Shown: piece after piece, positions 7,946 to 15,785 of the stretch
Position numbering within the stretch: position 1 is the first letter of the stretch
Layout of the letters: each line of letters opens with the position of its first letter
Source of the DNA: Ardenticatenaceae bacterium
GTDB taxonomy: Bacteria > Chloroflexota > Anaerolineae > Promineifilales > Promineifilaceae
Direction: 5' to 3'
Assembly (NCBI GenBank): GCA_020634435.1
Contig: JACKBS010000004.1
Location: forward strand, 682,001 to 746,000
Length of the DNA: 64,000 bases
Notes under the pieces: generated by a model
Told to the model about the DNA's origin: nothing
Database searches by the model: none
Seen by the model: the letters and a program-made list of their open reading frames with translations, nothing else
Position numbers and translations under genes: made by a program

Positions 7946-9574
7946 ATGAAACTAGATCGCACCCGCATCATTTTCATCGCCATCATTGGCTTGGCGGCCC
8001 TGGTCATTTGCGGCGTGGCCGCTTACAGCATTATCGGCAACATAACTGACAATGACAAAACAGATGTTGTGGACAATTCCAATAACGACAACAGCAACAC
8101 AAATGGCTCCACCGTCACCAACGTCAATCTTGAGTCACCAGACCCGATCTGGGGACCCAACTACGACGCCAGTGACGGCCTGCCTACGTATGTTTGCGGC
8201 GCTGATGCGTTTGGTAGTTACTTCACCTTGCAGCAGATGCAAATGAGCGGCAAAGACATCGCCCACGGCTTCCATCTGGGCATTATCCCGTTCTTCCTCA
8301 CCGATGATTACGACATCACCGAAGAGCAGCGGACAGCCCTGCTTGATTCTGGCCAATGGAACTGCCTGCTCACCACACTGGACTCGGTTGCTCTGTCCAG
8401 CCCCGGTGTCATCACCGCCATCGTTGATGAAAGCGCGGGTGCTGATCAGCTTTGGGGCCGCGACATCGACACAATTAATGACCTGGCGGGCAAGCGTATC
8501 GCTTTTGCCCGTGACTCCGTTGGTGAATACTTCGTTTACTACGCGCTGTCGATTGCCCAACTTAGCCCGCGTTCGCAAGTGACCCTGGTGCCGCAGGACA
8601 GTGTAGAGGACGCCATCGACGTCTTTAACAGCGGTCAGGCTGACGTGGTTTCTGCATGGGAACCCAACATTTACGATGCCGAACAGAGCGGCGGCGAAGA
8701 GCTGCTCAGCTCCGAACAACTGCGTATTGTCATTGACGTGATTGTGACCTCCCGCCAATCGATCCAGACCAATGCCGATCTGGTGCAAAATTTCCACAAC
8801 GCCTGGTTCGATACGCTCAAGGCGCAGGTAGAAGATTTTGATACGGCCGCTTCACAAATTGCTTCCTGGGGCAACAACGATTGGACCTTTGTTTATGCTG
8901 AAACTGCCTCCGACGATTTTAACATTTGGTTGGAAAACGTGGCCCAGGCCGACCTCGGCGACAACTCGTTTGTGATGCGCGATACGCGACCCATCATCTC
9001 CCGTCTAGAGATTGCCCGCCGCGTTTGGGCCGCTTCGGATGTCAATATCCCCAACGACAACGTGGAAGATTTGGTCAACGGTGGGTTTGTGCTGCGGGCG
9101 GCCGATCAGGCTAGCTTGCAGCCCAACGGCAAGCCGGTGAATGATACATTCTCCATTTCGGCCCAAGTAGACCTTTCGGGTGTAGCCACAGATGCCGCAG
9201 CGACGTTGGCCGTGCTGCCCTGCCGCAGCTTCGACTTCCTGCCGGAATCCACCGAGCTGACGCTGGAATCGCGGCGCATTTTGGATAACTGCGTGGTGCC
9301 CACGATGAGCCAGAGCATTGGGTTGCTGCTGCGCGTGCGTGGTTCTTCCGCCTGGCCGGCCAACGACCCGCCTTATGAAGAGGCCGACATCCTGGAAGTG
9401 GCCGAAGGGCGTGCTCAATCGGTGGTGGATTACCTGGTGTCGCAGGGCATCGATCCGGCTCGTTTTATCGTCGAGGCCACTCTGCCACCCACCGAGCGGC
9501 GCGGCACGGATGATCCCAACTTGCAATCGCAGGACCGCTTTGTGGAACTGACGCTGGTAACGGCGGGACGGTAA
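7946..9574 (+). CDS. Membrane-anchored solute-binding protein fused to OmpA-like domain
   Basis: 542 residues. One N-terminal membrane anchor (about 8-30), a linker rich in Asn/Asp, then a periplasmic binding-protein domain of the SsuA/TauA/NMT1 type (about 70-370; ADAFGSYFTLQQM, DLAGKRIAFARDSVGEYF, GQADVVSAWEPN). The C-terminal ~140 residues are OmpA-like: an early strand with FDFLPESTELTLESRRIL and a later GRAQSVVDYLVSQGIDPARF, followed by DRFVELTL, the pattern that binds peptidoglycan. No permease or ATPase is nearby, so the binding domain probably senses rather than transports. ATG follows GAGGAAAAGCAC. The next gene is a lipoprotein that also carries a solute-binding-like region, this time fused to VWA. 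Confidence 0.8.
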   Translation: MKLDRTRIIFIAIIGLAALVICGVAAYSIIGNITDNDKTDVVDNSNNDNSNTNGSTVTNVNLESPDPIWGPNYDASDGLPTYVCGADAFGSYFTLQQMQMSGKDIAHGFHLGIIPFFLTDDYDITEEQRTALLDSGQWNCLLTTLDSVALSSPGVITAIVDESAGADQLWGRDIDTINDLAGKRIAFARDSVGEYFVYYALSIAQLSPRSQVTLVPQDSVEDAIDVFNSGQADVVSAWEPNIYDAEQSGGEELLSSEQLRIVIDVIVTSRQSIQTNADLVQNFHNAWFDTLKAQVEDFDTAASQIASWGNNDWTFVYAETASDDFNIWLENVAQADLGDNSFVMRDTRPIISRLEIARRVWAASDVNIPNDNVEDLVNGGFVLRAADQASLQPNGKPVNDTFSISAQVDLSGVATDAAATLAVLPCRSFDFLPESTELTLESRRILDNCVVPTMSQSIGLLLRVRGSSAWPANDPPYEEADILEVAEGRAQSVVDYLVSQGIDPARFIVEATLPPTERRGTDDPNLQSQDRFVELTLVTAGR

Positions 9575-9593
9575 TAATCTGGGGCTTATTTAA

Positions 9594-9613
9594 CCTGGGG
9601 CTTAAGCCCCAGG
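9594..9613. repeat. 20-bp perfect palindrome between the SBP-OmpA and SBP-VWA genes
   Basis: CCTGGGGCTTAAGCCCCAGG is perfectly self-complementary, and CTGGGGCTTA is also present directly just upstream (9579-9590 region). It lies in the 56-base gap between the two genes and could be an mRNA hairpin that tunes expression of the second gene, or a protein-binding site. Confidence 0.7.
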
Positions 9614-9630
9614 CTAATAGAGGACTCTTT

Positions 9631-11271
9631 ATGATGCTAAAAAACTTTCGCGGGTTTCCCCTGCTTTTTGTATTGTTAGCCTTGCCGATGCTGGCCTGTA
9701 GCATGTTTGGCATTGGCGGCGATGATGATGTTCCCAGCAATGCGGTGGTGGTGAATGTGACCGCCAATACGACCGCAGCGGCCTGGTTGGAAACGGCCGT
9801 AACTACCTTCAACGAATCAAAAACTGAAACCAGCAGCGGTGATCCCGCCTTTGTGGTACTGAATGCCGTTGAATCTGGTGAGGCCGTGGGTCAGCTGCAA
9901 AACGAACCTTCCGTGGCGCTGTGGATGCCGGAGGATACCGTCTGGACCGACGTGTTGGCCGATGCAGGCGACGGCAGCTTTGCGGGCGACTGCGTCAGCG
10001 TGGCGCAGAGCCCGCTGGTCATTGGTATGTGGCGCGATGTGGCGGAGGCGCTGGGCTGGCCTGGTTTACCGCTGGGCTGGTTGGACATCGGCAGTTTGGC
10101 CGCCGATCCGGCCGCCTGGGATTATTACAGCGGTGGTGCGTTGGGCGAATCGTTTAAGCTGGGGCACACACATCCTGGCTTGTCCGGGTCGGGGGCCAGC
10201 ACGCTGCTGGCCGTGGTGCAAGCGGCCCAATCCAAGACGGATGCAGTAAGCGTGGCCGATATTGACCAGCCGATTGTGCAGGCCAGCGTGGGCGCGTTTG
10301 AAGGCGGTGTTACCTGGTTTAGCAGCAGCACGCAAACCCTGGCGCAAACGATGGCTGAGCGCGGCATGGAATACCTGACGGCGGGCATTATGTATGAGGC
10401 GAACGTGATTCAGCTGAGCCGCGATGACATCGTGGCGATTTATCCGCTGGAAGGTACGTTTATGGCCGAGTTCCCTGCCTGCATTCGCGATTCGGTAACT
10501 TCCACTGAAAAAGAAGCGGCCGTTCTCTTCCGTGATTTTCTGCTGAGTGAAGCCGGGCAGCAGCTGGCCGCCGATAATGGGTTACGCTCGGTGAATACGG
10601 CCGTATCCCTCCCCGCTGTTGACACCATCGACCCCACCCAGCCAACGACGACTTTTGCTGAGCCATCCGTCAGCACGGTGTTTGCCGTGCAAGATTTATG
10701 GCAGGAGGCGCGCAAAGACGTGAATCTGGTGATGCTGCTGGATACCTCTGGCAGTATGCGCGGCTCGAAGATTGACAACATGCAAGAAGCGGCCGTTCAG
10801 TTTGTGCAGCAAATGGGCGACGATGACTACATTTCTATCATCGCTTTTAGTACGGAACCGGAGCTAATTATTCGGCATGTTCTGGTGGGCGACAATCGGG
10901 ACAAAATTGTCCGGGCCATCCAGGATTTGCGGGCGATTGGCGACACAACGCTGTTTGATGCCATCGGCGATGGCGCGGCTCTGCTGACGGAAACCACGCT
11001 GCCCTCCACCGCCAACGCGATGGTTGTTCTCACCGATGGACAGGACACGCGCAGCTACCGCTTCAATTCGGCCACAGCCATGCAGGAAGCGACGGCCAAC
11101 AATGCCACTGTCTTCACCATCGCCTACGGCGGTGACGCTGATGAAAACACGCTGGAGCGGCTGGCCATCCAGGCCAACGGCAACTTCTTTGTCGGCGATG
11201 AAGCGTCGATTGCCGCCATTTATGAGGAGATGTCTGCTGCCTTCGGCGGCAGCGTCGGCGTTGGACGGTAA
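9631..11271 (+). CDS. Lipoprotein with solute-binding-like region and VWA domain
   Basis: 546 residues. Signal peptide with lipobox ending in LPMLAC (Cys23), so exported and lipid-anchored. Residues ~40-340 resemble an extracellular solute-binding protein (two-lobed type, VALWMPEDTVW, GGALGESFKLGHTHPG, REFLLSEAGQQLAADNGL-like block). From about 362 to the end is a von Willebrand A domain with a full metal-ion site: DTSGSM near 371, Thr in IGDTTLFDA, Asp in VVLTDGQD. VWA domains of this sort bind protein partners in a metal-dependent manner. Sits directly after the SBP-OmpA gene and probably shares its transcript; the two may form a surface complex. Function not known. Confidence 0.8.
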   Translation: MMLKNFRGFPLLFVLLALPMLACSMFGIGGDDDVPSNAVVVNVTANTTAAAWLETAVTTFNESKTETSSGDPAFVVLNAVESGEAVGQLQNEPSVALWMPEDTVWTDVLADAGDGSFAGDCVSVAQSPLVIGMWRDVAEALGWPGLPLGWLDIGSLAADPAAWDYYSGGALGESFKLGHTHPGLSGSGASTLLAVVQAAQSKTDAVSVADIDQPIVQASVGAFEGGVTWFSSSTQTLAQTMAERGMEYLTAGIMYEANVIQLSRDDIVAIYPLEGTFMAEFPACIRDSVTSTEKEAAVLFRDFLLSEAGQQLAADNGLRSVNTAVSLPAVDTIDPTQPTTTFAEPSVSTVFAVQDLWQEARKDVNLVMLLDTSGSMRGSKIDNMQEAAVQFVQQMGDDDYISIIAFSTEPELIIRHVLVGDNRDKIVRAIQDLRAIGDTTLFDAIGDGAALLTETTLPSTANAMVVLTDGQDTRSYRFNSATAMQEATANNATVFTIAYGGDADENTLERLAIQANGNFFVGDEASIAAIYEEMSAAFGGSVGVGR

Positions 11272-11288
11272 AAATTCAAATAATAACC

Positions 11289-11356
11289 GTAGGGGCGAGG
11301 CAATCGACCTAAATCTGGGGAAAGGCAGATCGCCTTCCCACCGATTGCCTCGCCCT
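11289..11356. repeat. GTAGGGGC-type inverted repeat
   Basis: GTAGGGGCGAGGCAATCG at 11289-11306 pairs with CGATTGCCTCGCCCT at 11342-11356. It starts 17 bases after the VWA lipoprotein stop. Member of the dispersed family also present at 1849, 11468, 41587 and 52314. Confidence 0.75.
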
Positions 11357-11467
11357 CTTGCCACCCATCAATTCGGCAGGGCAAAACAGTCGGCCAAAAC
11401 CTGGCAAACGACCATTGGAAATATTTTCCCGCCAAATGCCGCGATCTATTCATCCAATTGTCACAGA

Positions 11468-11537
11468 TAGGGCGAGGCGGTGGTGAGAGGAGATATGTTG
11501 ATAGAGGTGAGGCAATTTGCCACCGCCTCGCCCCTAC
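11468..11537. repeat. GTAGGGGC-type inverted repeat, second copy in the same gap
   Basis: TAGGGCGAGGCGGTGG at 11468-11483 pairs with CCACCGCCTCGCCCCTAC at 11520-11537. Together with the copy at 11289 it fills the 283-base gap before the methyltransferase; nothing else is seen there. Confidence 0.75.
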
Positions 11538-11554
11538 GGGATCATCGCAAAATT

Positions 11555-12394
11555 ATGTACGAACAACTGAAACGCATCAATGAACGGCCGTTACCCTTCT
11601 CCATCTACACCGCCGACACCCTCTGGACCGACCCGTACATTGCCCAGCAGATGCTAAAAACGCATTTGGATCAGAGCACGGACCTTGCCTCGCGGCGGCT
11701 ATCGTTTATTGAGGCGTCAGTAAGGTGGCTGCAACAGCGGTTTGAGATTGGCCCAGGTACGCGCATTGCCGATTTTGGCTGCGGCCCTGGGCTGTACGCT
11801 ACCCGGCTGGCGCAGCTGGGCGCTGATGTGACAGGGATTGATTTTTCGGCTAATTCGTTACAGTATGCGCGGGAAACGGCCGTATCCCAAAACCTCACCA
11901 TCGACTACATTCACACCAACTATCTGGAATTTCAATCGGACAAGCGGTTTGATCTCATCTTGCTCATCTACTGCGACTTTTGTGCCTTGAGTCCGGCGCA
12001 GCGGCAGCAGCTGCTGGGCATCTTCCGGCAGTACCTGGCTGACGGCGGCGCGATCATGCTGGATGCGCATTCGCTGGTAGAGTATGACAAATTTGAAGAG
12101 GGGGCGAGTTACGGCCGTAACCAAGCTGGCAATTTCTGGACCGATGAGGATTATTTTTCCTTCATCAACCAGTTCAAATACGAGGCTGCTCGGGTGACGC
12201 TGGCCAAATACAGCATCTTCACTCCTACGCGCAGCTTTGAGGTTTATAACTGGTTGCAACATTTCGACCCGGAATCACTGACCACTGAATTTGCCGCCAG
12301 CGGCCTGGCCATCACTGATTGGTACGCCAATGTGGCCGGGGAGCGGCCCAATCCACAGTCCAACACGATTGCCGTTGTCGCCCAAAAACCGTGA
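11555..12394 (+). CDS. SAM-dependent methyltransferase (class I)
   Basis: 279-residue Rossmann-fold methyltransferase, cytosolic. Motif I is IADFGCGPGLYATRL, followed by the acidic end of strand 2 in VTGIDFS and a motif IV-like LILLIYCDFCAL. The N-terminal 70 residues form a helical cap (YEQLKRINERPLPFSIYTADTLWTDPYIAQQML). I place the start at ATG 11555: the frame is open further upstream to 11480, but that part runs through a palindromic repeat and would add an unlikely tail. The substrate is not visible. Followed after 27 bases by the dihydrouridine synthase gene. Confidence 0.82.
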   Translation: MYEQLKRINERPLPFSIYTADTLWTDPYIAQQMLKTHLDQSTDLASRRLSFIEASVRWLQQRFEIGPGTRIADFGCGPGLYATRLAQLGADVTGIDFSANSLQYARETAVSQNLTIDYIHTNYLEFQSDKRFDLILLIYCDFCALSPAQRQQLLGIFRQYLADGGAIMLDAHSLVEYDKFEEGASYGRNQAGNFWTDEDYFSFINQFKYEAARVTLAKYSIFTPTRSFEVYNWLQHFDPESLTTEFAASGLAITDWYANVAGERPNPQSNTIAVVAQKP

Positions 12395-12408
12395 CGCCAA
12401 TTTTTTGC

Positions 12409-12414
12409 TAAAAT
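12409..12414 (+). promoter_or_regulatory. -10 element for a leaderless dihydrouridine-synthase transcript
   Basis: TAAAAT lies 7 bases before the GTG at 12422 with no ribosome binding site between, the spacing expected when transcription begins at the start codon. No convincing -35 box is visible. Confidence 0.4.
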
Positions 12415-12421
12415 ACTCCCT

Positions 12422-13589
12422 GTGACGCAGCAACCCTTATTCAACGTGGGCGATGTGCCCGTCTTTGGCGACGCCATCCTGGCCCCGATGGCCGGATACT
12501 CGGACGTGCCGTACCGGGCGCTGTGCCGCGCCTACGGTTCGGCCATGCATTACACCGAATTTGTCCCCGTCGAGTCGCTGCTAGGTAAGCGCGTCCACGA
12601 GCGGTTCCGCCAGCGGCTGGACACGCAGCCGGGCGAACATCCGATGGTGTTCCAGATTTTTGGCAACAACGCCCAAATGCTGCTGGACGCCGCCCTGCGC
12701 ATCCAGGAATGGGGGCCGGACATCATCGACATCAACATGGGCTGCGCCACGCGCAAAGTCAGCAGGCGCGGCGCGGGCGTGGGCATGATGCCCCAGCCAG
12801 CGCTCATCGCAGAAACGTTTAAGCTGCTCAGCCACCGTTTGGACGTGCCGGTCACCGGCAAAATCCGGCTGGGTTGGGACGCTACGCAGGAGAACTTTTG
12901 GAAATCGGCCGTGTTTTGGAGCAAAACGGGCGGCGCTGATTGCCATGCACGGCCGTACCAAAGCGCAAAAGTACGGCGGCGAGGCCAATTGGGACGCCAT
13001 CGCCGAACTGAAGCAGGCGGTCAGCGTGCCGGTCATTGGCAACGGGGATGTGCAAACGCCAGAGGACATCAACCGGATGAAGGCCCACACTGGCTGCGAC
13101 GCGGTGATGATTGGCCGGGCCGCCATTGGCAATCCATGGATTTTTGCCCGTCAGCGGCGTGAGGAACTGGCTATTGGCGACATCATCAAAGCGGTGCGCC
13201 TGCATGCCCACGAAATGGTGGCCTACTACGGCGAAGCCCCTGGCCTGCGCCAGTTCCGTAAGCATTTGAAGTGCTACTTTGAGGACATTCCCGGTCTTGA
13301 GCTGGATTCGTTGTTGGGGACGGAATCTTTTGTGGAATTTGAGGAAGGGTTAGAGGGGTGGGAACGGCCGTTACTGCTGACATTCGTATCAAAATTTGCA
13401 GGAAAGCCCAAGCTTGCTTTCCAATTGAGATTTTCCCCAAAGTTAAAGGTAAGAATTTTGAGAACATTCCGCAGTATATATCAAGATAGGCATGGCACCG
13501 ACGCAGTTGAGTTACAGATTGATGACGACGGACGGCGTTTGGGTTGTAAGACACGCCGAGCGCCACAATCTTTGCACCAATACTGTTGA
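12422..13589 (+). pseudogene. tRNA-dihydrouridine synthase, broken by two 1-base losses
   Basis: FMN-dependent tRNA-dihydrouridine synthase of the DusB type, reducing uridine in the tRNA D-loop. Begins MTQQPLFNVGDVPVFGDAIL, with APMAGYSDVPYR, catalytic Cys108 in DINMGCATRKVSRRGAG (the usual Pro after Cys is Ala), and VTGKIRLGWD. Reading then jumps frame twice: restoring one T in the run at 12896-12899 gives ENFLEIGRVLEQNG, and restoring one G near 12928-12930 returns AALIAMHGRTKAQKYGGEANW. The rest (VPVIGNGDVQTPED, DAVMIGRAAIGNPWIF) is normal in the second frame. Homology fades after about 13385, where AT-rich mobile-element debris begins. Either a decaying gene or two sequencing errors; the start GTG is leaderless-like. 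Confidence 0.8.
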
Positions 13590-13672
13590 TTGCCGCAGCG
13601 ATTGGTGCCATTTTTAACAATATTGGTACTGTCGCAGACACGACAGCGGTAAGTAGTAGTTTCTTGGAACAT
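13481..13672 (-). pseudogene. IS1-type InsA fragment (zinc-ribbon DNA-binding part)
   Basis: 63 codons from the ATG at 13672. The first ~45 residues match the N-terminus of IS1-family InsA: YRCRVCDSTNIVKNG, GNQQYWCKDCGARRV, i.e. two CxxC knuckles of a zinc ribbon, then VLQPKRR. Thereafter the family sequence (helix-turn-helix and InsB catalytic part) is lost. It lies head-on against the damaged 3' end of the dihydrouridine synthase, so insertion of this element may have clipped that gene. Confidence 0.7.
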
Positions 13673-13764
13673 GTATCCAGTTTACCTATCACTTACTTAT
13701 CGACCACTACCTTAAGTTTTACATATTCCCGGAGCAATAGAATCTTGCTCGTCGGAAATTCATC

Positions 13765-14137
13765 ATGAATCCAGACAACACTCTACAAACTAAGCAGATA
13801 GTTATTTATAGTGGTGCTTCGACAATAACAGTCGCTTATGGAGATTTGTTTGCACAAAGTGGCTATAAAGCTATTCTTGTTAGCCTGGCATTTTTTTTGA
13901 GACAGATGTAGCGGAAAGTAGCCTACTGAATCAAGTCATTAACAAATTTCAGCAAATCCATCAACAGAAAGGACTTCAAATATACCAAAGAGAACTTCTA
14001 AAATCATTGGTGGTACAGATTTTGAGAGAGCTCCTGCAACTTTAGGTACTACAAAGTCACAAGCACCTAACAGAAAACAATTAACAGAATTGCACAATAT
14101 TCTAATTAGCCGGATTAATACATTGTTTCAAAGGTAA
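13765..14137 (+). pseudogene. Broken unknown gene
   Basis: Three overlapping frames join into one degraded protein. From ATG 13765 it reads MNPDNTLQTKQIVIYSGAST and stops at 13911 after a run of eight T; shifting frame in that run gives FETDVAESSLLNQVINKFQQ and on to a TAG, and a second shift gives APATLGTTKSQAPNRKQLTE to a TAA at 14135-14137. The last piece weakly resembles short helical adaptor domains seen next to conflict-system proteins, but this is too thin to name. AT-rich and without the ACGGCCGT octamer, unlike its surroundings. Confidence 0.4.
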
Positions 14138-14182
14138 CCTGGAACAATCGCATATTATAAGAATTGTTGCTAATCTCAGAGG

Positions 14183-15322
14183 ATGTCAAATAAAAACCAC
14201 ATCCAATTAAGTGAAGCAGATCAGGCCAATCTCAAAGAGCTAATCAGCAAAGGTAGCATTTCAGCCAGAACGTATCGGCGCGCCTTCGCCTTGCTGGAAT
14301 TGCATCGCGGACAAACTTATACGGCCGTAGGTCAAACAGTCGGCGTTACCAAGCAAGCGGTCTCCATTTGGGCCACAAATTACCGCGAAAATGGTTTTGG
14401 TTTTCTTGACTGATAGGCCAAAAGTGGACGTCCCTAAAAGATATCCAGTGTAGATGAAGCCAAAATCACGGCCTTGGCCTGTGCAGACTCACCGGAAGGC
14501 TACAGCCAGTGGACGCTTCGTTTGCCAGCCGACCATGCCGTGGAATTAATTGAAGCGGATGCCATTTCCTACAGTGAGGTCAGAAGAATTCTGAAAAAAC
14601 GAACTCAAGCCACACCTGAAACGGCAGTGGTGCATTGGTCAGATAACGAGCCAGTTTATCGCGGCGATGGAACGAATCTTGTAGCTCTATTCACCACCCT
14701 ATGATCCAGCCTATCCAGTCGTCTTTTTTGATGAACGGCCTTGTTGCGCTCATTGGCGACAAGGTAGAGTCAATGTGCTCTGCAAACCGGTCAGGTCAAA
14801 AAAGAACACTACGCCTACGAAAACAGTGGGTCATGCGCGCTGTTCCGCTATTGAACCACTGACGGGCAAGCGGAGGTCGGCTTCCAGGTGCAGCCACAGC
14901 GAACCAAGATTTAAAGAGTTTACGCTCATTTGCCAGGCTATTGCCGCCGCTTATCCACACGCCAAACAGATTCGGCTGGTGTTAAGATAACCTGAATACC
15001 CATACAACAGGTGCCTTCGCGACCATTTGCCTGCGGATGAAGCCTGGGCTTTGGCCCAACGATTTGTGTTTTATCACACACCTAAATCAGCCAGCTGGCT
15101 AAACATGATCGAGATTGAGTTCTCCGCCTTAGCACGCCTTTGCCTCGACTGTCGTATCCCGACGATGGCAAAGCTTGAAAAGGAAGTCCTCACTTTTTTA
15201 ACCACCGGTCAGAACAGCAGGTAAAAATCAACTGGCTGTTCACGATTGATGATTGTCGAGAGAAGCTCAATTCAAAATATGCGGTTGTTAACGATGCGAA
15301 CACAAAGTTCGCCAAGTGTTAA
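14183..15322 (+). pseudogene. IS630-family transposase, degraded by frameshifts and a stop
   Basis: The full IS630 transposase can be followed through several frames. The N-terminal helix-turn-helix (SNKNHIQLSEADQANLKELI, RGQTYTAVGQTVGVTKQAVS) is intact to 14413; then EGYSQWTLRLPADHAVELIE (14496 onward), DPAYPVVFFDERP (first catalytic Asp, near 14720), EPLTGKRR, AIAAAYPHAKQIRLV, a TAA replacing Gln just before DNLNTHTTGA (second Asp region, near 14990), LPADEAWALAQRFVFYHTPK, and WLNMIEIEFSALARLCLD with the catalytic Glu. It ends at TAA 15320-15322. At least four frameshifts plus one nonsense change make it inactive. It marks past transposition between the metabolic block and the glycan cluster. 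Terminal inverted repeats were not resolved. Confidence 0.85.
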
Positions 15323-15330
15323 GAATTCTT

Positions 15331-15624
15331 ATGAAACAATGTATTCAATCAGATTGGTGCGGGGCAGGTTTTGAAGATGAGCTACACAATCTTCAAGAAA
15401 AATTGCCTGAAGATGTTTTTCTAAAAACTTGTTTTAACTGCGCGTTTTCTTCCTACAATCCATATGTTAATTCTGGCCTGATGGGTGAACTTTGCTGCTT
15501 TGTTGATAATGACGGTAAGTTTGCCAAACGCGCCAAGGGTTATCATGGTTGGGCAAATCAAAAGCTTTTATTCTCAAGAAAACCCGGCGGTTTCTCTGTA
15601 TATTTCTGTGTCACAAACCCCTAA
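15331..15624 (+). CDS. Small cysteine-containing protein of unknown function
   Basis: 97 residues from ATG 15331 (the frame is open from a GTG at 15316, inside the transposase remnant). No signal peptide or membrane span. The centre is Cys- and aromatic-rich: TCFNCAFSSYNPYVNSG followed by GELCCFVDN, with six cysteines in all. I do not recognise the family. It sits right after the dead transposase and before the glycan cluster, has no strong ribosome binding site, and is AT-richer than its neighbours, so it may be cargo of a mobile element or a truncated gene. Confidence 0.45.
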   Translation: MKQCIQSDWCGAGFEDELHNLQEKLPEDVFLKTCFNCAFSSYNPYVNSGLMGELCCFVDNDGKFAKRAKGYHGWANQKLLFSRKPGGFSVYFCVTNP

Positions 15625-15785
15625 AACCTCAAACTTTTCCCAAGGCGAGACGTGGCGATTGTTAATAGGCATACCAGTTTGGGTATCCCATTGTTTCCTG
15701 TTAGAATTTTCAGCTTTGTGGCGCCGGGTGCCTATTTGCATCTCGTTCACGCAAAAATCTTACAGTAACGACACGATCACGATCA

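Noticed and set aside
12581..13132. Long minus-strand open frame across the dihydrouridine synthase
   Set aside because: The plus strand carries clear family motifs; the minus frame is a high-G+C shadow.
12422..13589. Programmed frameshift in the dihydrouridine synthase
   Set aside because: Two separate losses 35 bases apart are needed, no slippery heptamer with a downstream structure was seen, and the family does not use frameshifting.
13586..13768. Open frame on the plus strand over the InsA fragment
   Set aside because: It is the shadow of the InsA zinc-ribbon remnant on the other strand and has no protein-like composition.
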